Virus record (IMG/VR): IMGVR_UViG_3300044731_000225
Span: 1 to 38,336 of that record
DNA length: 38,336 bases
Direction: 5' to 3' (one strand)
DNA from: a virus
The notes under the pieces were generated by a model, which did no database searches, had not been told where the DNA came from, and was given only the letters and a program-made list of their open reading frames with translations. The translations under genes and the position numbers were made by a program. Shown piece after piece: positions 21,213 to 31,289 of the stretch; the stretch's first letter is position 1, and the number at the start of each line of letters is the position of its first letter.

Positions 21213-21587
21213 TCACTTATCTATTTTATTTACTTTATCCCAGTACCCTTCATTTCTAGCACTGGCTGATTCTGGGTCATGTTGCTCACCGTAAATATCT
21301 TCAATTGGCTCACCGTCCATATTGCGTAGCGCGTAAACACAGTAATAAACCGTGCCATCTTCAACTGCTGTAATTTTGTGTTGATGTTCTTTGCGAATAA
21401 CAATAAATGTTGGTGCTGTGAATTCTTTAGGCTCATGTCCTTCAATCTCAACTGACACTTTGCCCGATACAAGTAGTGTCACATGGTCAAACTTATGCTC
21501 ATGCCCACCGTGTGTTTCGCCAGCTAATTCTAAAACATTTTGCTTTACCCAAATATTACCAAAGTAACCTAGTTCAGCAGTTTTCAT
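21213..21587 (-). CDS. cupin-fold protein
   Basis: 124 residues from ATG 21587, which overlaps the upstream stop (ATGA); an earlier in-frame ATG lies inside the upstream gene. The cupin motif GGHEHKFDHVTLLVSGKV and the later HQHKITAVEDG supply the His cluster for a metal site. Single cupins encoded at the tail-fibre/lysis border occur in several phages; they may be enzymes on sugars or structural tail parts. Here it follows a fibre-accessory candidate and precedes lysis genes. Function is unknown. Confidence 0.75.
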   Translation of the reverse strand: MKTAELGYFGNIWVKQNVLELAGETHGGHEHKFDHVTLLVSGKVSVEIEGHEPKEFTAPTFIVIRKEHQHKITAVEDGTVYYCVYALRNMDGEPIEDIYGEQHDPESASARNEGYWDKVNKIDK

Positions 21588-22009
21588 GGTAACTGCACCA
21601 CTGGTGTAAATTCTTTCCAAGTTACAGTTGGTTCGTCCCAGTAGTAGCGTTTGTCATCTTGCGGATAAGGTACAGGCGATTGCCATGACATAGTATCAAT
21701 ATCACCAACCCATGAAGGGTATGGCTTTCTAGCTTGATGCTCTGCCTGTTTATCCGCATCAAATTCAACTTGTGTTAGCACTTTTAAAACACCTACTAGT
21801 GTTGTATCCGCATCATCATCACACGTTCCATACAGCAGTGGTGCTGTGCTAAGTGAACCATCGGCATTTGAAGAAATAGGGAAGTCAGATTCGTTTTGAA
21901 AGATAAACTGAAATCCCTTTACATTTGGGAGTGCTGGGCCTGTTCGCATTGGTTCTTCTGTACAAAGAATACCTGTGTCTGCGTCAATGTTTGTTATTTG
22001 TATGTACAT
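21584..22009 (-). CDS. probable tail-fibre accessory protein
   Basis: 141 residues. The C-terminal half, KPYPSWVGDIDTMSWQSPVP then YYWDEPTVTWKEF, is like the Trp-rich ends of tail-fibre assembly or tail-tip proteins. The N-terminal part has beta character with many Asp/Thr. It directly follows the lectin-like receptor-binding candidate, where fibre chaperones usually lie. No family is firmly assigned. Confidence 0.6.
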   Translation of the reverse strand: MYIQITNIDADTGILCTEEPMRTGPALPNVKGFQFIFQNESDFPISSNADGSLSTAPLLYGTCDDDADTTLVGVLKVLTQVEFDADKQAEHQARKPYPSWVGDIDTMSWQSPVPYPQDDKRYYWDEPTVTWKEFTPVVQLP

Positions 22010-22023
22010 GATTTTATCCTGTT

Positions 22024-22761
22024 TTAAATAGGTATTCTGCGGACGGCTCTGGCGTAGAGACTATCGCTCTTAACGAAGTAGCTCTGAGCCCCATCGGAGA
22101 AGCGCTGTTTCCATGCGAAGTAAGCATTGAAATCAGTAGAAGACCAATAGAAGACATCGGCAAACGCATTTGTTTCCCCAGTTCTAAAGCCAATACCCGC
22201 GCTTGTTTGAGCTGGTGAACCACTTGTGTAGTTTGTGCTAATAGGCTCTGGTGATACGGCATTAGCATTTGAACCCGATGAAGTATTGTTAGCGTCAGTA
22301 GTCGGTTTTAAGAAATAATATAATACTTCTAATTCGTTTTTAGCTGGAAGATACCAATCGCTATAATCGCCTATCGTTAAATCTTCGCAAAACTTAGCAG
22401 CTTCATAGGCTGCACCGAGTGCTGCTTCTCCAGTAGTATTTGCAGGACCATCGATAACTGACGTAAACCCTGTCACCACACCATACGTTCCCCATGTTTT
22501 TCCTGTCGCTTCACCCGATGCTTTAGGTGCAACAATTAAATAATGTGTAGCGGTACCGCCACCACCTACTGCAATTTGCCCTGCATAAAAACCACCACCA
22601 TAGGCTTGACCTATAGTAGTAGGTGGTGCTACATAAGTTGGCCATACGCCTTGCTGTTTATATTGAGCTTGCTCACTCAAAGTCCACATACCTTTAGCAG
22701 AAGAAGTTGTAACAGTGGGAGGTGTTGCGGAAATAATCCCACCTGCATATCGCATTGACAT
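22024..22761 (-). CDS. receptor-binding candidate with C-terminal DUF1566/C-type-lectin fold
   Basis: 245 residues. The N-terminal ~75 residues are Gly/Thr/Pro-rich, typical of a tail-tip attachment part. Residues ~120-243 match DUF1566 (Lcl), a C-type-lectin-like fold: DWYLPAKNELEVLYYFL, then FYWSSTDFNAYFAW, and a final ARAVRRIPI. The same fold forms the variable end of many retroelement-diversified phage proteins, though no reverse transcriptase is encoded here. AGGAG precedes the ATG. It is the best candidate for host recognition in this phage. Confidence 0.75.
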   Translation of the reverse strand: MSMRYAGGIISATPPTVTTSSAKGMWTLSEQAQYKQQGVWPTYVAPPTTIGQAYGGGFYAGQIAVGGGGTATHYLIVAPKASGEATGKTWGTYGVVTGFTSVIDGPANTTGEAALGAAYEAAKFCEDLTIGDYSDWYLPAKNELEVLYYFLKPTTDANNTSSGSNANAVSPEPISTNYTSGSPAQTSAGIGFRTGETNAFADVFYWSSTDFNAYFAWKQRFSDGAQSYFVKSDSLYARAVRRIPI

Positions 22762-22770
22762 AAAATACTC

Positions 22771-23145
22771 CTAAGAAGTAATGGCTTCGTAACTAGCTAC
22801 CATTTCAATAGCGTTCGTTGTACCCGATGTCACGACAACAGACTGCGCTTCACCAACATAAAATGCAGTGGTTTTATCAGTGATAATGAGTGATGCGTTA
22901 GCAGGTACAGTAATTTGGTAAGCTAGGCGATAAGCCGTACCGCCACCAGAAACTGCGCTATTAACAGAAACCGTAATAACTGCCGCTGTACCTGTGACGT
23001 TTGCTGCCACGATGTTATCAATTTTATTCACTGTACCCGCAGAAGGCGTTAATGCTGTCCACGTTGTTGCAGTAGTAGTTGTTGGTATTAAATAAGAAGT
23101 ATTGCCGTAAATCGATGTTACGTTAACTATATTTGGGTTTGCCAT
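22771..23145 (-). CDS. small tail-tip structural protein
   Basis: 124 residues, rich in Thr, Ala and Val, wholly beta by pattern: YLIPTTTTATTWTALTPSAG, then AAVITVSVNSAV and SLIITDKTTAFYVG. It resembles small Ig-like or beta-sandwich proteins encoded with tail tips and fibres in many phages. It lies between the fibre-like and lectin-like genes. A structural role is inferred; no family name is recognised. Confidence 0.65.
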   Translation of the reverse strand: MANPNIVNVTSIYGNTSYLIPTTTTATTWTALTPSAGTVNKIDNIVAANVTGTAAVITVSVNSAVSGGGTAYRLAYQITVPANASLIITDKTTAFYVGEAQSVVVTSGTTNAIEMVASYEAITS

Positions 23146-23157
23146 TTTATATATTCC

Positions 23158-23670
23158 TTAAAATCCGAAAATCATTGCCATTGCGATTGACTTGCCTGTT
23201 GATACTGTACCCGTAAAAGATTGCCCAGCCGCAAACGTAATTGCACCCGTCATCGTACCACCGGACAATGCTAAATATCCACTTGATGGAATATAAGCCG
23301 CTATCCATGCACTACCGCTATAAACGCGCATTTCACTACTTGTTGTATTCCAATAGAGCGCACCAGTAAGCAAAGCATTTCCGTCGTTATCTACCGTTGG
23401 ATTACTTGATTTTGCACCGAGATACCGATCATCAAATGAATCATAAGCAGCCGCTGCCGCTGTTGCACTTGAACCTGCGGCTGTTTGACTTGCCGCTGCT
23501 TCACCTGCTTTTGTTACAACATAATTTGCAATTGAAACTTGATTGGTAAAACATGGCACAAACCTTGTGCGCCACCCGCCATCCCTTAAACCTGTTGTTG
23601 CATTATCATCATCAGTAACAGTTGAACCGTCACCACCGATTGCTGTGCTAAATGTTACACTGCCCGTCAT
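23158..23670 (-). CDS. tail-fibre-like protein
   Basis: 170 residues. An Ala-rich helical stretch (AAASQTAAGSSATAAAAAY, ~55-75) is followed by FDDRYLGAKSSNPTVDNDG and LLTGALYWNTTSSEMRVYSG, the widespread phage fibre motif (shaft end and beta-rich head). Ends with a small SGGTMTGAITF segment common in tail fibres. It probably attaches the lectin-like protein to the tail tip. The stop overlaps no gene; the start overlaps the tail protein upstream. Confidence 0.75.
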   Translation of the reverse strand: MTGSVTFSTAIGGDGSTVTDDDNATTGLRDGGWRTRFVPCFTNQVSIANYVVTKAGEAAASQTAAGSSATAAAAAYDSFDDRYLGAKSSNPTVDNDGNALLTGALYWNTTSSEMRVYSGSAWIAAYIPSSGYLALSGGTMTGAITFAAGQSFTGTVSTGKSIAMAMIFGF

Positions 23671-24521
23671 AATAATTCCTTGATTTCGTATGTTGTTTGG
23701 TATCGTGTGTTGTATGGCTGTGAAATAGGCGATAATGATCTCAACCTGCCTAAAAACGAACGCCTTTGCAGATTAAGCGCGTCTGCACTGTCCCAAATAT
23801 AAAGCACTTCTAAATCTGTGCCTGATATTTTCATAATATCATTATTTAAAATTGATTCAGCATAAGTTAAATGGTCAAGCGTAAATTGTGCAATTCTAAA
23901 ACTATCACGCCTATCAAAAAATTCTGCACCACTCATGGCTGTATCGACAACCGTTGCTGATTCATAACCAATTGACGCGCCTAAATTCATATTTAAAACA
24001 GGTTGATAAGTTGACCCCATAAAAATACGACCTAATTCAACATAACCATCAGAATTACTGCTGTCAAAAAATTCAATTTGATAATATTGCGCTGATACAA
24101 TTGATGGAATAACGTAAATTAAATTTTTTGTGTAATACGCAATTTCTTCATCCGTTGGCGTTAAATCCCAAAAATGCACATCTTCCCATTCATAACTGCC
24201 ATAAGGCGAGCTAGGCCATACGTCAAGTGTGCCAGAATCATAAACTAATGTAGCATAACCGCTATCTGAATAAACGCGGTAACGCCATGTTGCATTAACA
24301 GATAAATTATGTGCAATAATTCCAAGCGTTGAAACAATGCGCTCAATGTCTGTTGAAAAACGCAATTTAGTTGATGCGTTTGCATCGTCTGTTGAACGCG
24401 CTTTTTTTGATAATTGACGTGTTTTAATATTATTTAATGGCAATGAAGTTGACCACGAACCATACGCTGCAAACGTAACTGCATCAATCCTGTTTTGATA
24501 ACCAATAATTGTATTTGCCAT
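23667..24521 (-). CDS. tail tip / baseplate protein
   Basis: 284 residues, beta-rich, with MANTIIGYQNRIDAVTF at the start and a discoidin-like pattern LGIIAHNLSVNATWRYRVYSD in the first half. Conserved in siphophages between the hub protein and fibres. The N-terminal jelly-roll could bind carbohydrate or serve as a structural adaptor. One base separates it from the upstream gene. A function beyond tail tip is not established. Confidence 0.7.
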   Translation of the reverse strand: MANTIIGYQNRIDAVTFAAYGSWSTSLPLNNIKTRQLSKKARSTDDANASTKLRFSTDIERIVSTLGIIAHNLSVNATWRYRVYSDSGYATLVYDSGTLDVWPSSPYGSYEWEDVHFWDLTPTDEEIAYYTKNLIYVIPSIVSAQYYQIEFFDSSNSDGYVELGRIFMGSTYQPVLNMNLGASIGYESATVVDTAMSGAEFFDRRDSFRIAQFTLDHLTYAESILNNDIMKISGTDLEVLYIWDSADALNLQRRSFLGRLRSLSPISQPYNTRYQTTYEIKELL

Positions 24522-24522
24522 G

Positions 24523-26046
24523 CTATCCCCAGAGCGTTAGCGTTGCGCGGTTTTTTGAATAATCTGATTCAATACCAATAATTTTAAATAGTTTACCAGA
24601 ATTTAAGCCAAAACGATTCATTGTTATGTTTACAATATTATTTAAATCAGGCAACGTGCTTGTTAAATCAAGTGCAATGGTTACTGTGTACAAATCGCGA
24701 CTTGTTTTGTACAAATTAAGCAATCTGGTTGCTTCAGTTTGAGCTGCTGTAGCATCAACCAGTAAAGATTCTTTTTCAATTGTAGGCGCAAGTGTATATT
24801 GTGTTTTTATTGCTGTATCTTCTGCTGATTTTGTTAATGCAGGTAAAGATAAAACACTTCTACGCGCTGCGGTAACTGCACCAGCTAGGTCAAAATCCTG
24901 AATGCTATAATTTTTTTGATACGTTAAATTAACACGCCACGCTGGAATGCCTTTGTCTGTGTCATTGGTTCGCCCATGCTCAATGCTTAAAATGTTATTT
25001 ATATCAATTTCAAGTGTTGCGCTACCTGTTGGCGCAGTAAATAAACCCATGCGCAATACGCCAAGCGCATCAAATCCAAAGTATGCACCAATCGATTGAG
25101 CCACTTTATCCATTGCCACCATCGCTGAATCTGCGCCATCAATCCAAATTCCAATAACACTATTATTTGCCGTGTCTAATGCGGTAACATCACTTGCGTT
25201 AATATCACCCGATGCAATGCCTGCTTTTAACGCCATTGCCTTTAAAACTTGCGCCACTGTGCGATTAGATGATGCTGCGCCTTGTGTTGCGTCACATGTT
25301 AATAATCCCGTTGGCACAGCACCTAAGCGAATATAACCAAGTGCTAAACAAGTAATGAATGTGCCGCTTGCCGGTGACGCTGCATGTAGTGTTGTCACGT
25401 TTGCATAATCTGCACCGGCTGTTAACGCAATGCCTTTGTCGTAAACATTGCCAACAGATTGTATTGCACCATCATTAATTTGATATGTGAGTTTTGAGCT
25501 ATTTACCATGATAGGCGCAATATTAAACACTTGACCATATAGCAATGGCTTAGGTGATTTTGCAATATCAGCAACGCCTTCCACGCCATCAGGCAGTGCA
25601 TTATTGCCAGCATAAAGCGTAGTTTGCAAAGGCATATCAACAATGGCTAATTTATCCCGTGCTAATATAGTTACTTTTGAAAACGTAAACTCTACCTGCT
25701 CCATTGTGCCATTTAAAATAGTTGTAAATGCAGAATAAGCGTCGCCTTCATTTCCGATTTTAATAACAAGTGAACGTCCATCAAACGAATAATTGAGAAT
25801 TGAATCTAATCCACCGTCAACATTAGATAATTCAACCGCGCCATAATTTACACGGCTTGCACCGCTTGTTGTTCCGTTGCTGTAAAGTGATCGGCTAATT
25901 GATGCAGGATTGGTTATTCTATCATCATAAAATGTATTAGCAGGCGTATCAGTGGGTTTTGTCGTGTAAGGCTTTGACGCATAACGCAGCACGGTTGTCG
26001 TGCCTGCTGCATCAATTGCCGCTGTAATTTCTACAATGTAAATCAT
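24523..26046 (-). CDS. tail hub-like protein
   Basis: 507 residues following the tape measure gene, the position of the distal tail/hub protein. The C-terminus, NSGKLFKIIGIESDYSKNRA then TLTLWG, is the ending typical of hub proteins of this siphophage group. The middle holds beta-rich repeats and the MDKVAQSIGAYFGFDALG segment. It would form the tip complex linking tail tube and fibres. It overlaps the tape measure stop by 4 bases. Confidence 0.75.
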   Translation of the reverse strand: MIYIVEITAAIDAAGTTTVLRYASKPYTTKPTDTPANTFYDDRITNPASISRSLYSNGTTSGASRVNYGAVELSNVDGGLDSILNYSFDGRSLVIKIGNEGDAYSAFTTILNGTMEQVEFTFSKVTILARDKLAIVDMPLQTTLYAGNNALPDGVEGVADIAKSPKPLLYGQVFNIAPIMVNSSKLTYQINDGAIQSVGNVYDKGIALTAGADYANVTTLHAASPASGTFITCLALGYIRLGAVPTGLLTCDATQGAASSNRTVAQVLKAMALKAGIASGDINASDVTALDTANNSVIGIWIDGADSAMVAMDKVAQSIGAYFGFDALGVLRMGLFTAPTGSATLEIDINNILSIEHGRTNDTDKGIPAWRVNLTYQKNYSIQDFDLAGAVTAARRSVLSLPALTKSAEDTAIKTQYTLAPTIEKESLLVDATAAQTEATRLLNLYKTSRDLYTVTIALDLTSTLPDLNNIVNITMNRFGLNSGKLFKIIGIESDYSKNRATLTLWG

Positions 26047-29000
26047 GCTGCCGCCTCAAGTTTTGCTTTGCGTGAAATAGTGCTAAGTTCTTCTTTCATG
26101 CCTTGCATCTCATTTATCAATGCAACGTTTGCATTAGATTGTAAATTAACCAATGCTTTCAATTCAATAATTTGCTCTTTTAATAACACGCTTTGATCGT
26201 CAATGGCATTTCCAATTGAATCAAATAAACCATTTGTTTGTTGGTGGCTTGTAACGTTTGCAGGTGAGGTGAAATTAATAAGCTCCGCTCCTTGTTCGCC
26301 TACAAGTGATAAACCACTTGCCATGCCGCCATTGGCGTAAGTACCAATATAATTTCCAAATAAATCATATTTTGCAGATTTAGTTGATGCAATTTGATTT
26401 GATTGAGCCGTATTTTGAGAAATAACATTTAATCCACTAATTGCCGCCATATCTGACAAAGTTAATTCAATTGATTTTTGCGTTGATAGTGTTGCTTGTG
26501 CTGCTTTGTACGATTGTTCGGCCGCTGCTTGTGCTGATTGTGTTGTTTCAATTGCAGTTAACGTTGCTACAACAGTTTGAGATGTTTGTGTGTTTGAATT
26601 ATTTAATACAGTTAATTTTGAAATATCATCTAAATCTGATTTTGTTAATGTAATTATATTTTGTTTATTTTTTGATTCTTGTGCCGCAATATAATTTGCT
26701 TCAGCTGCTGCTTGTGCTGCTTGCGTTGCATTAATAGCATCTTGTTTTGCTTTTTCAGATGCTAATTTATCTGCGGCTGCTTTATCTGCTGCTGCTTTAG
26801 CAATTGCTGCATCTTGTATTTCTTTTTCACGCAAAATTCTTTGTGCTTCATTTGCTGCTATAGCGGCCGTATTATCAGCAGCAATCTGGTTCAATTCCGT
26901 TTGCTTGTTTTGAATTTCAGTTTTAATTGTATTATCTACAGCGGTTACTTTTGCAACTTGCAGCGTGTAATTAGCCATTGCATTAGAAAAGTTATTAACC
27001 GCTGTTGATAATAATGCAATGCTACTATCAACATCCGTTGTTTTTGCTTTTACGCCAAGCAAATTCACGTTTGCTTTTTCAGCTTCAGCCAATTGTTTAT
27101 TCATTATTTCAATTTGTCTATCTGCCGCGCTCATGCCTTTTTCTAACGCTTTTAAAACAGATACATAATCAGTTTGATAAGCGTTGCCAGTAGCGTTGTA
27201 TTTTAAAGATGCTTCTAAAAACGCTTTTGAAACTTCAGGCAATGATGCTAATGCACTTTCTGTTCCTTTTGCTGCCTCTGCTGCTGTGTCTTGAAATGAT
27301 TTTTTAGCTGCATTATAAATTTCTTGTGGTGTTGCTTGTGGCTTGCCAACGCTCATTAGCTGATCGTAATACGTTTTTAAACCTTGACCTAATGTCACAA
27401 ATTTATCGCGCATTGCGGTTAAGTTTTTGTAGGCTGTTTCAAGCGCAGTGGTTGTGCTTGTTAATTCCGCGCCAGCGTCAGATAACTGATTTAATGCTGT
27501 TGTGTATTTGCGCGTTAAATCATCCATGCCTTGCATAGATTTTTCACGCTCTAAACGCAACGCTTCTTCTTTTGCCACTGGATTTTGTTCGCCTAACTTT
27601 TTATAAATGGCAATGCGATAATCTTCATAGGTTGATATGGTTGCTTTTATGGCGTCTGTGCGTTCTTTTACAATAGCCGCATAATCTTCTGCTGCGCTTG
27701 CAAAGTCGCTTGCCATGCCTAATGCTGTGGCATAAATAGCTCTGCCTGTATCGCTTGTGTCATTTTTTAAAACATCTAGTAATTTTCTATATGATGTTTT
27801 TGATTCTTCAGCATTTGAAGTCATGACTGGCAGCACTAAGCCAAGCTGCGTAAACTTATCAGTCAATATGCCAGTTTTATACGCTGATTGTTCTGTTTTA
27901 GTTAAATAATTATCAATATAGTCTGTTAACGTGTTGTCGAATTTAGAAACGCCACCAGCTACGTTAATTAAATCTTGCGATAAAGTTAAACCTGACGCGC
28001 CAATAGCCGCTAATCCTGTTTTGATGCTGTTTAATCCGTTAAACGCTTCAATAATATCGTCCGCTGTGCCGGGCAATTTTCCAATAATATCGTTAACGTC
28101 TGTAAATGCTGATGCTAGTTGAAGTGATTGCGTAACCATTTCACGCTCAATATCGCCTTGTTTATTGATAATATCAGTATATTCAATAGCATTAATACCT
28201 AATACTTTTAATTTTGTTTGCGCTGTGCTGATTGCTACGGATACACGATTTAATGTTTGATAATACCCTTCGCCAATTTGTTGAAAATCTGCATAAGAAT
28301 AATTAGCAATAATAGCCATTAAATCAGCTTGTTTTGATAATGCACCATTGATAATTTCAGTGTTAGCTGCTGCATCTTTTCCAAGCGGCATTTTTCCTAA
28401 ATCAACCTCAAACGATTTTAATTTTTCTAATGCTACTTCGCCAAATTTACCAGCTAATGAAACAACATTTTCTTGTATTTTTCCAAGTGAGTAAGCAATT
28501 GACGCACTTATTTCATCATTTAATGGCGACCATTTTGTTGATATATATTGTTTTGTTGACGCGCCAATTCCTAAAAAACCGCTTGATGTTTTAGTAACAA
28601 GTGTTTGTAAATAATTACGCCCCGCAATAATTCCACTTTCAACAATGTTGCCTAATGTATCTTTTACAAACTTAATGCCACTACCAGCAAATTCTTTTGT
28701 AGTTGTGGTTGTCATAAAGAAACCACTTGTTGACGTACCTAAGCCAAGTGATGAAGTATCAATGCCATAATTTTTTGCAATTGAATTTGCAACGCCTTTC
28801 ATTGAATAAGATAAAACCTCAAGACTTCTAGCCATGCCTTTTGTGTAATCTAAATCCGCACTAGAATTTGAACTAATTGTATCAAGCGCATCAAGAATTG
28901 AATTAGACATTTCATCACTACCAAGAACAGTACCTCCCATTGACGATTTATATTTATCTGTTTCTTTTGTAATGTAATCTGCACCTGTCATTGGTGATGC

Positions 29001-31289
29001 TTCACCGCCACCTCCACCGCCACCTGACATTGCGCCAATGGCAACCATAAACGCAAGCATCATTCCACCACGAATTAAACCTGTATATGGATCTCCTTGC
29101 GAAGCATCGGCAACAGCTTTAGTTGCTGATACTCCAGCTCCAGCAGTATCTGCCGCAATACCAACTGTTGATGAAGTTACTTTTGCAGTTGTTTTTGCGG
29201 TTTCGCCAAATAAATACATGGCAACAGTTTTTCCCATGTCTGCAATTTGTTTTGACATTGACATAGCAGATTGAACCATCTCAAACGCTCTAAATACTTT
29301 AGTTGCTGCTCCTAATACTTGATAGCCAGTTGTCCCTTTTTTAAAGAAACCTTGAGCCGCTGCCGCCATATCACCGTATGACTTAACCTGTAATTGTGAT
29401 TGTTTTTGACTTGCTGTTGCAATGGCTTTATCGGCTTTGGCTTGATCGCCTTTACCGTCATTTAACTTTTGAATCTCAAATAATTGATTTTGTAATCCAT
29501 CCGTAATGGCCGCTTGTGATTTTTCATAAGATGCAAGCGCAACACCTAAGCCACCCACTGCACCACCAACACTTCCAAACGCATCAGCAAGCCCTGTTGC
29601 GGCTTCTTTTGCTGATTCAAGGTTAGCTGTCAATATATCCATTTGTGCGCTTGCTGCTGTGTTAGCGGCTGTCTGAGCATCGCTAATGGCTTTAATTGAT
29701 GCTAACTTATCATCATTGTATTTTTGTTCAGCGTCAGACTTTGCTTTGATGTCAGATTGTGTTGATGTTTCTGCTAATACTGCTTTATCTGTTTGCAATC
29801 CTGCAATTTCAGTTTTTAAGCGTAATTGTTCAGCCAGCGTTAAATTGTATTTTCCCGCGTTATCTAATTCTGCCTGAGCCGCTGCAATTTTAGCGTCAAT
29901 GGTTTCCGCGCTTTGATTAGTTAATGAATCGCGGATTTCTTTTTCTTTAGCCAATAATAAATTGGTTGCAGATTGTGATTGATTTAATATGCGTGATTTT
30001 TCTTCGTAAGTTTTTGCTGATTCATACTCAATAGCTGCTTTATCTTGAATAGACACGCGCTCTGCTTCAAATGCCGCAATCTTGGTTTGTTGTTGTGCCG
30101 CAAATAGTTTGCCTGCGTTTTCTGCTGTGGCTACTTGCATATTGATTTGCTCGTTATAATCTTTTTCCGCAAGTGCTAATTCTTTTGTTGCTTGTGCTTG
30201 TGCGCGTTTAGCTTCGGCTGCTGCTTTTGCTGCTGCTTTTTTATCTGGTTCATCAATTTTGCTAACTGGTGCGGCTTTGGTTATATCTACCATTACCTTT
30301 TTTTCATCTTCTAATTCTTTTCTTAAGCGTTTTTGTTCTTCAATATTTTTTGCTAATTTTGATTGTTTACCACTTGCATCAAAACCAGATAAATCATCAA
30401 TTAAACTTCCAATTACACCATTTTGATTATGTGCGTTAATTGATGCTTGCAATCTGTTTTGTTCTTGTTGAAGTTCCGCTAATTTACCAATTGAAGTAGT
30501 TGCGCCATTTAACCAAACATCAAATTTACCTAATGCGCTTGTTGCGCTTGTAATCCATCGTGAAATAGCACCGCCACTTTTATCATTTAAAATATGGTCA
30601 ATAAAGTTATCCCAAGCATCAGCAAGAGAACTCAACGTGCCTTTCATTGTTTGCCCTTGACGTTCCATGCCACCAGCAAAATCAGTATCGCCTAATTTTT
30701 GTAAATATCCAGTAATTGCTGTTGAGCTATCTTTAACTTTTGTTTCAACGCCTTTAAAAGTAAATTTAATATCATCGCCTTGTTTGCTTGCTTTAATACC
30801 AAATTCTTTTAATCTTTCAAATTCACCTGTTGCAGCGTCAGCAACAGCTTCAACCATTTGTTTTAATGATTTCCCCATTGCGCTTGCTGTATTGCCATAA
30901 GAAGTTAATGCTTTTTCGGATGGTGATAGTCCTAACGCCTTCATTTTAATAAATGCGTCTGTTACTTCCTTAACCGAATATGGCGTTTTTGCAGCAAATT
31001 GTTGAATTCCCTCAAACGCGATTTTTGCATTTTTAGCACTACCTGTAACCGTTTCTAAACTGGTTCGCAGTGATTCAAACTCCATGTTAACTCTTAAAAT
31101 ATCTTTAGCCATTGACGCAATGCTAATACCAGCCAATGCGCTGCCTGCTATTTTTGCAACGCTACCTAGACTACTCAACGCGCGTTCACTGCGTCCAGTG
31201 GCTTGTTCCATTGCCGTTAAATTGCGCGTGGCTGTTACTGCACTGGTTGAATCAACTGCGACTTGAATAGAATAAGTATCGGTGGTCAT
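26043..31289 (-). CDS. tape measure protein
   Basis: 1748 residues, the largest gene. Residues ~60-230 match the tape-measure N-terminal domain (FEGIQQFAAKTPYSVKEVTD then MGKSLKQMVEAVADAATGEF). A Gly-rich hydrophobic region with several possible membrane-spanning helices lies about residues 680-780, followed by long Ala/Lys/Gln coiled coils. The C-terminal NGGMASGLSLVGEQGAEL is the common end segment. By the usual ~0.15 nm per residue the tail would be about 260 nm. It fixes tail length and is delivered during DNA injection. The stop of the chaperone frame overlaps its start. Confidence 0.93.
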   Translation of the reverse strand: MTTDTYSIQVAVDSTSAVTATRNLTAMEQATGRSERALSSLGSVAKIAGSALAGISIASMAKDILRVNMEFESLRTSLETVTGSAKNAKIAFEGIQQFAAKTPYSVKEVTDAFIKMKALGLSPSEKALTSYGNTASAMGKSLKQMVEAVADAATGEFERLKEFGIKASKQGDDIKFTFKGVETKVKDSSTAITGYLQKLGDTDFAGGMERQGQTMKGTLSSLADAWDNFIDHILNDKSGGAISRWITSATSALGKFDVWLNGATTSIGKLAELQQEQNRLQASINAHNQNGVIGSLIDDLSGFDASGKQSKLAKNIEEQKRLRKELEDEKKVMVDITKAAPVSKIDEPDKKAAAKAAAEAKRAQAQATKELALAEKDYNEQINMQVATAENAGKLFAAQQQTKIAAFEAERVSIQDKAAIEYESAKTYEEKSRILNQSQSATNLLLAKEKEIRDSLTNQSAETIDAKIAAAQAELDNAGKYNLTLAEQLRLKTEIAGLQTDKAVLAETSTQSDIKAKSDAEQKYNDDKLASIKAISDAQTAANTAASAQMDILTANLESAKEAATGLADAFGSVGGAVGGLGVALASYEKSQAAITDGLQNQLFEIQKLNDGKGDQAKADKAIATASQKQSQLQVKSYGDMAAAAQGFFKKGTTGYQVLGAATKVFRAFEMVQSAMSMSKQIADMGKTVAMYLFGETAKTTAKVTSSTVGIAADTAGAGVSATKAVADASQGDPYTGLIRGGMMLAFMVAIGAMSGGGGGGGEASPMTGADYITKETDKYKSSMGGTVLGSDEMSNSILDALDTISSNSSADLDYTKGMARSLEVLSYSMKGVANSIAKNYGIDTSSLGLGTSTSGFFMTTTTTKEFAGSGIKFVKDTLGNIVESGIIAGRNYLQTLVTKTSSGFLGIGASTKQYISTKWSPLNDEISASIAYSLGKIQENVVSLAGKFGEVALEKLKSFEVDLGKMPLGKDAAANTEIINGALSKQADLMAIIANYSYADFQQIGEGYYQTLNRVSVAISTAQTKLKVLGINAIEYTDIINKQGDIEREMVTQSLQLASAFTDVNDIIGKLPGTADDIIEAFNGLNSIKTGLAAIGASGLTLSQDLINVAGGVSKFDNTLTDYIDNYLTKTEQSAYKTGILTDKFTQLGLVLPVMTSNAEESKTSYRKLLDVLKNDTSDTGRAIYATALGMASDFASAAEDYAAIVKERTDAIKATISTYEDYRIAIYKKLGEQNPVAKEEALRLEREKSMQGMDDLTRKYTTALNQLSDAGAELTSTTTALETAYKNLTAMRDKFVTLGQGLKTYYDQLMSVGKPQATPQEIYNAAKKSFQDTAAEAAKGTESALASLPEVSKAFLEASLKYNATGNAYQTDYVSVLKALEKGMSAADRQIEIMNKQLAEAEKANVNLLGVKAKTTDVDSSIALLSTAVNNFSNAMANYTLQVAKVTAVDNTIKTEIQNKQTELNQIAADNTAAIAANEAQRILREKEIQDAAIAKAAADKAAADKLASEKAKQDAINATQAAQAAAEANYIAAQESKNKQNIITLTKSDLDDISKLTVLNNSNTQTSQTVVATLTAIETTQSAQAAAEQSYKAAQATLSTQKSIELTLSDMAAISGLNVISQNTAQSNQIASTKSAKYDLFGNYIGTYANGGMASGLSLVGEQGAELINFTSPANVTSHQQTNGLFDSIGNAIDDQSVLLKEQIIELKALVNLQSNANVALINEMQGMKEELSTISRKAKLEAAA

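Noticed and set aside
22024-22761. Full diversity-generating retroelement
   Set aside because: No reverse transcriptase ORF is present anywhere in the window, and I could not see a template repeat.
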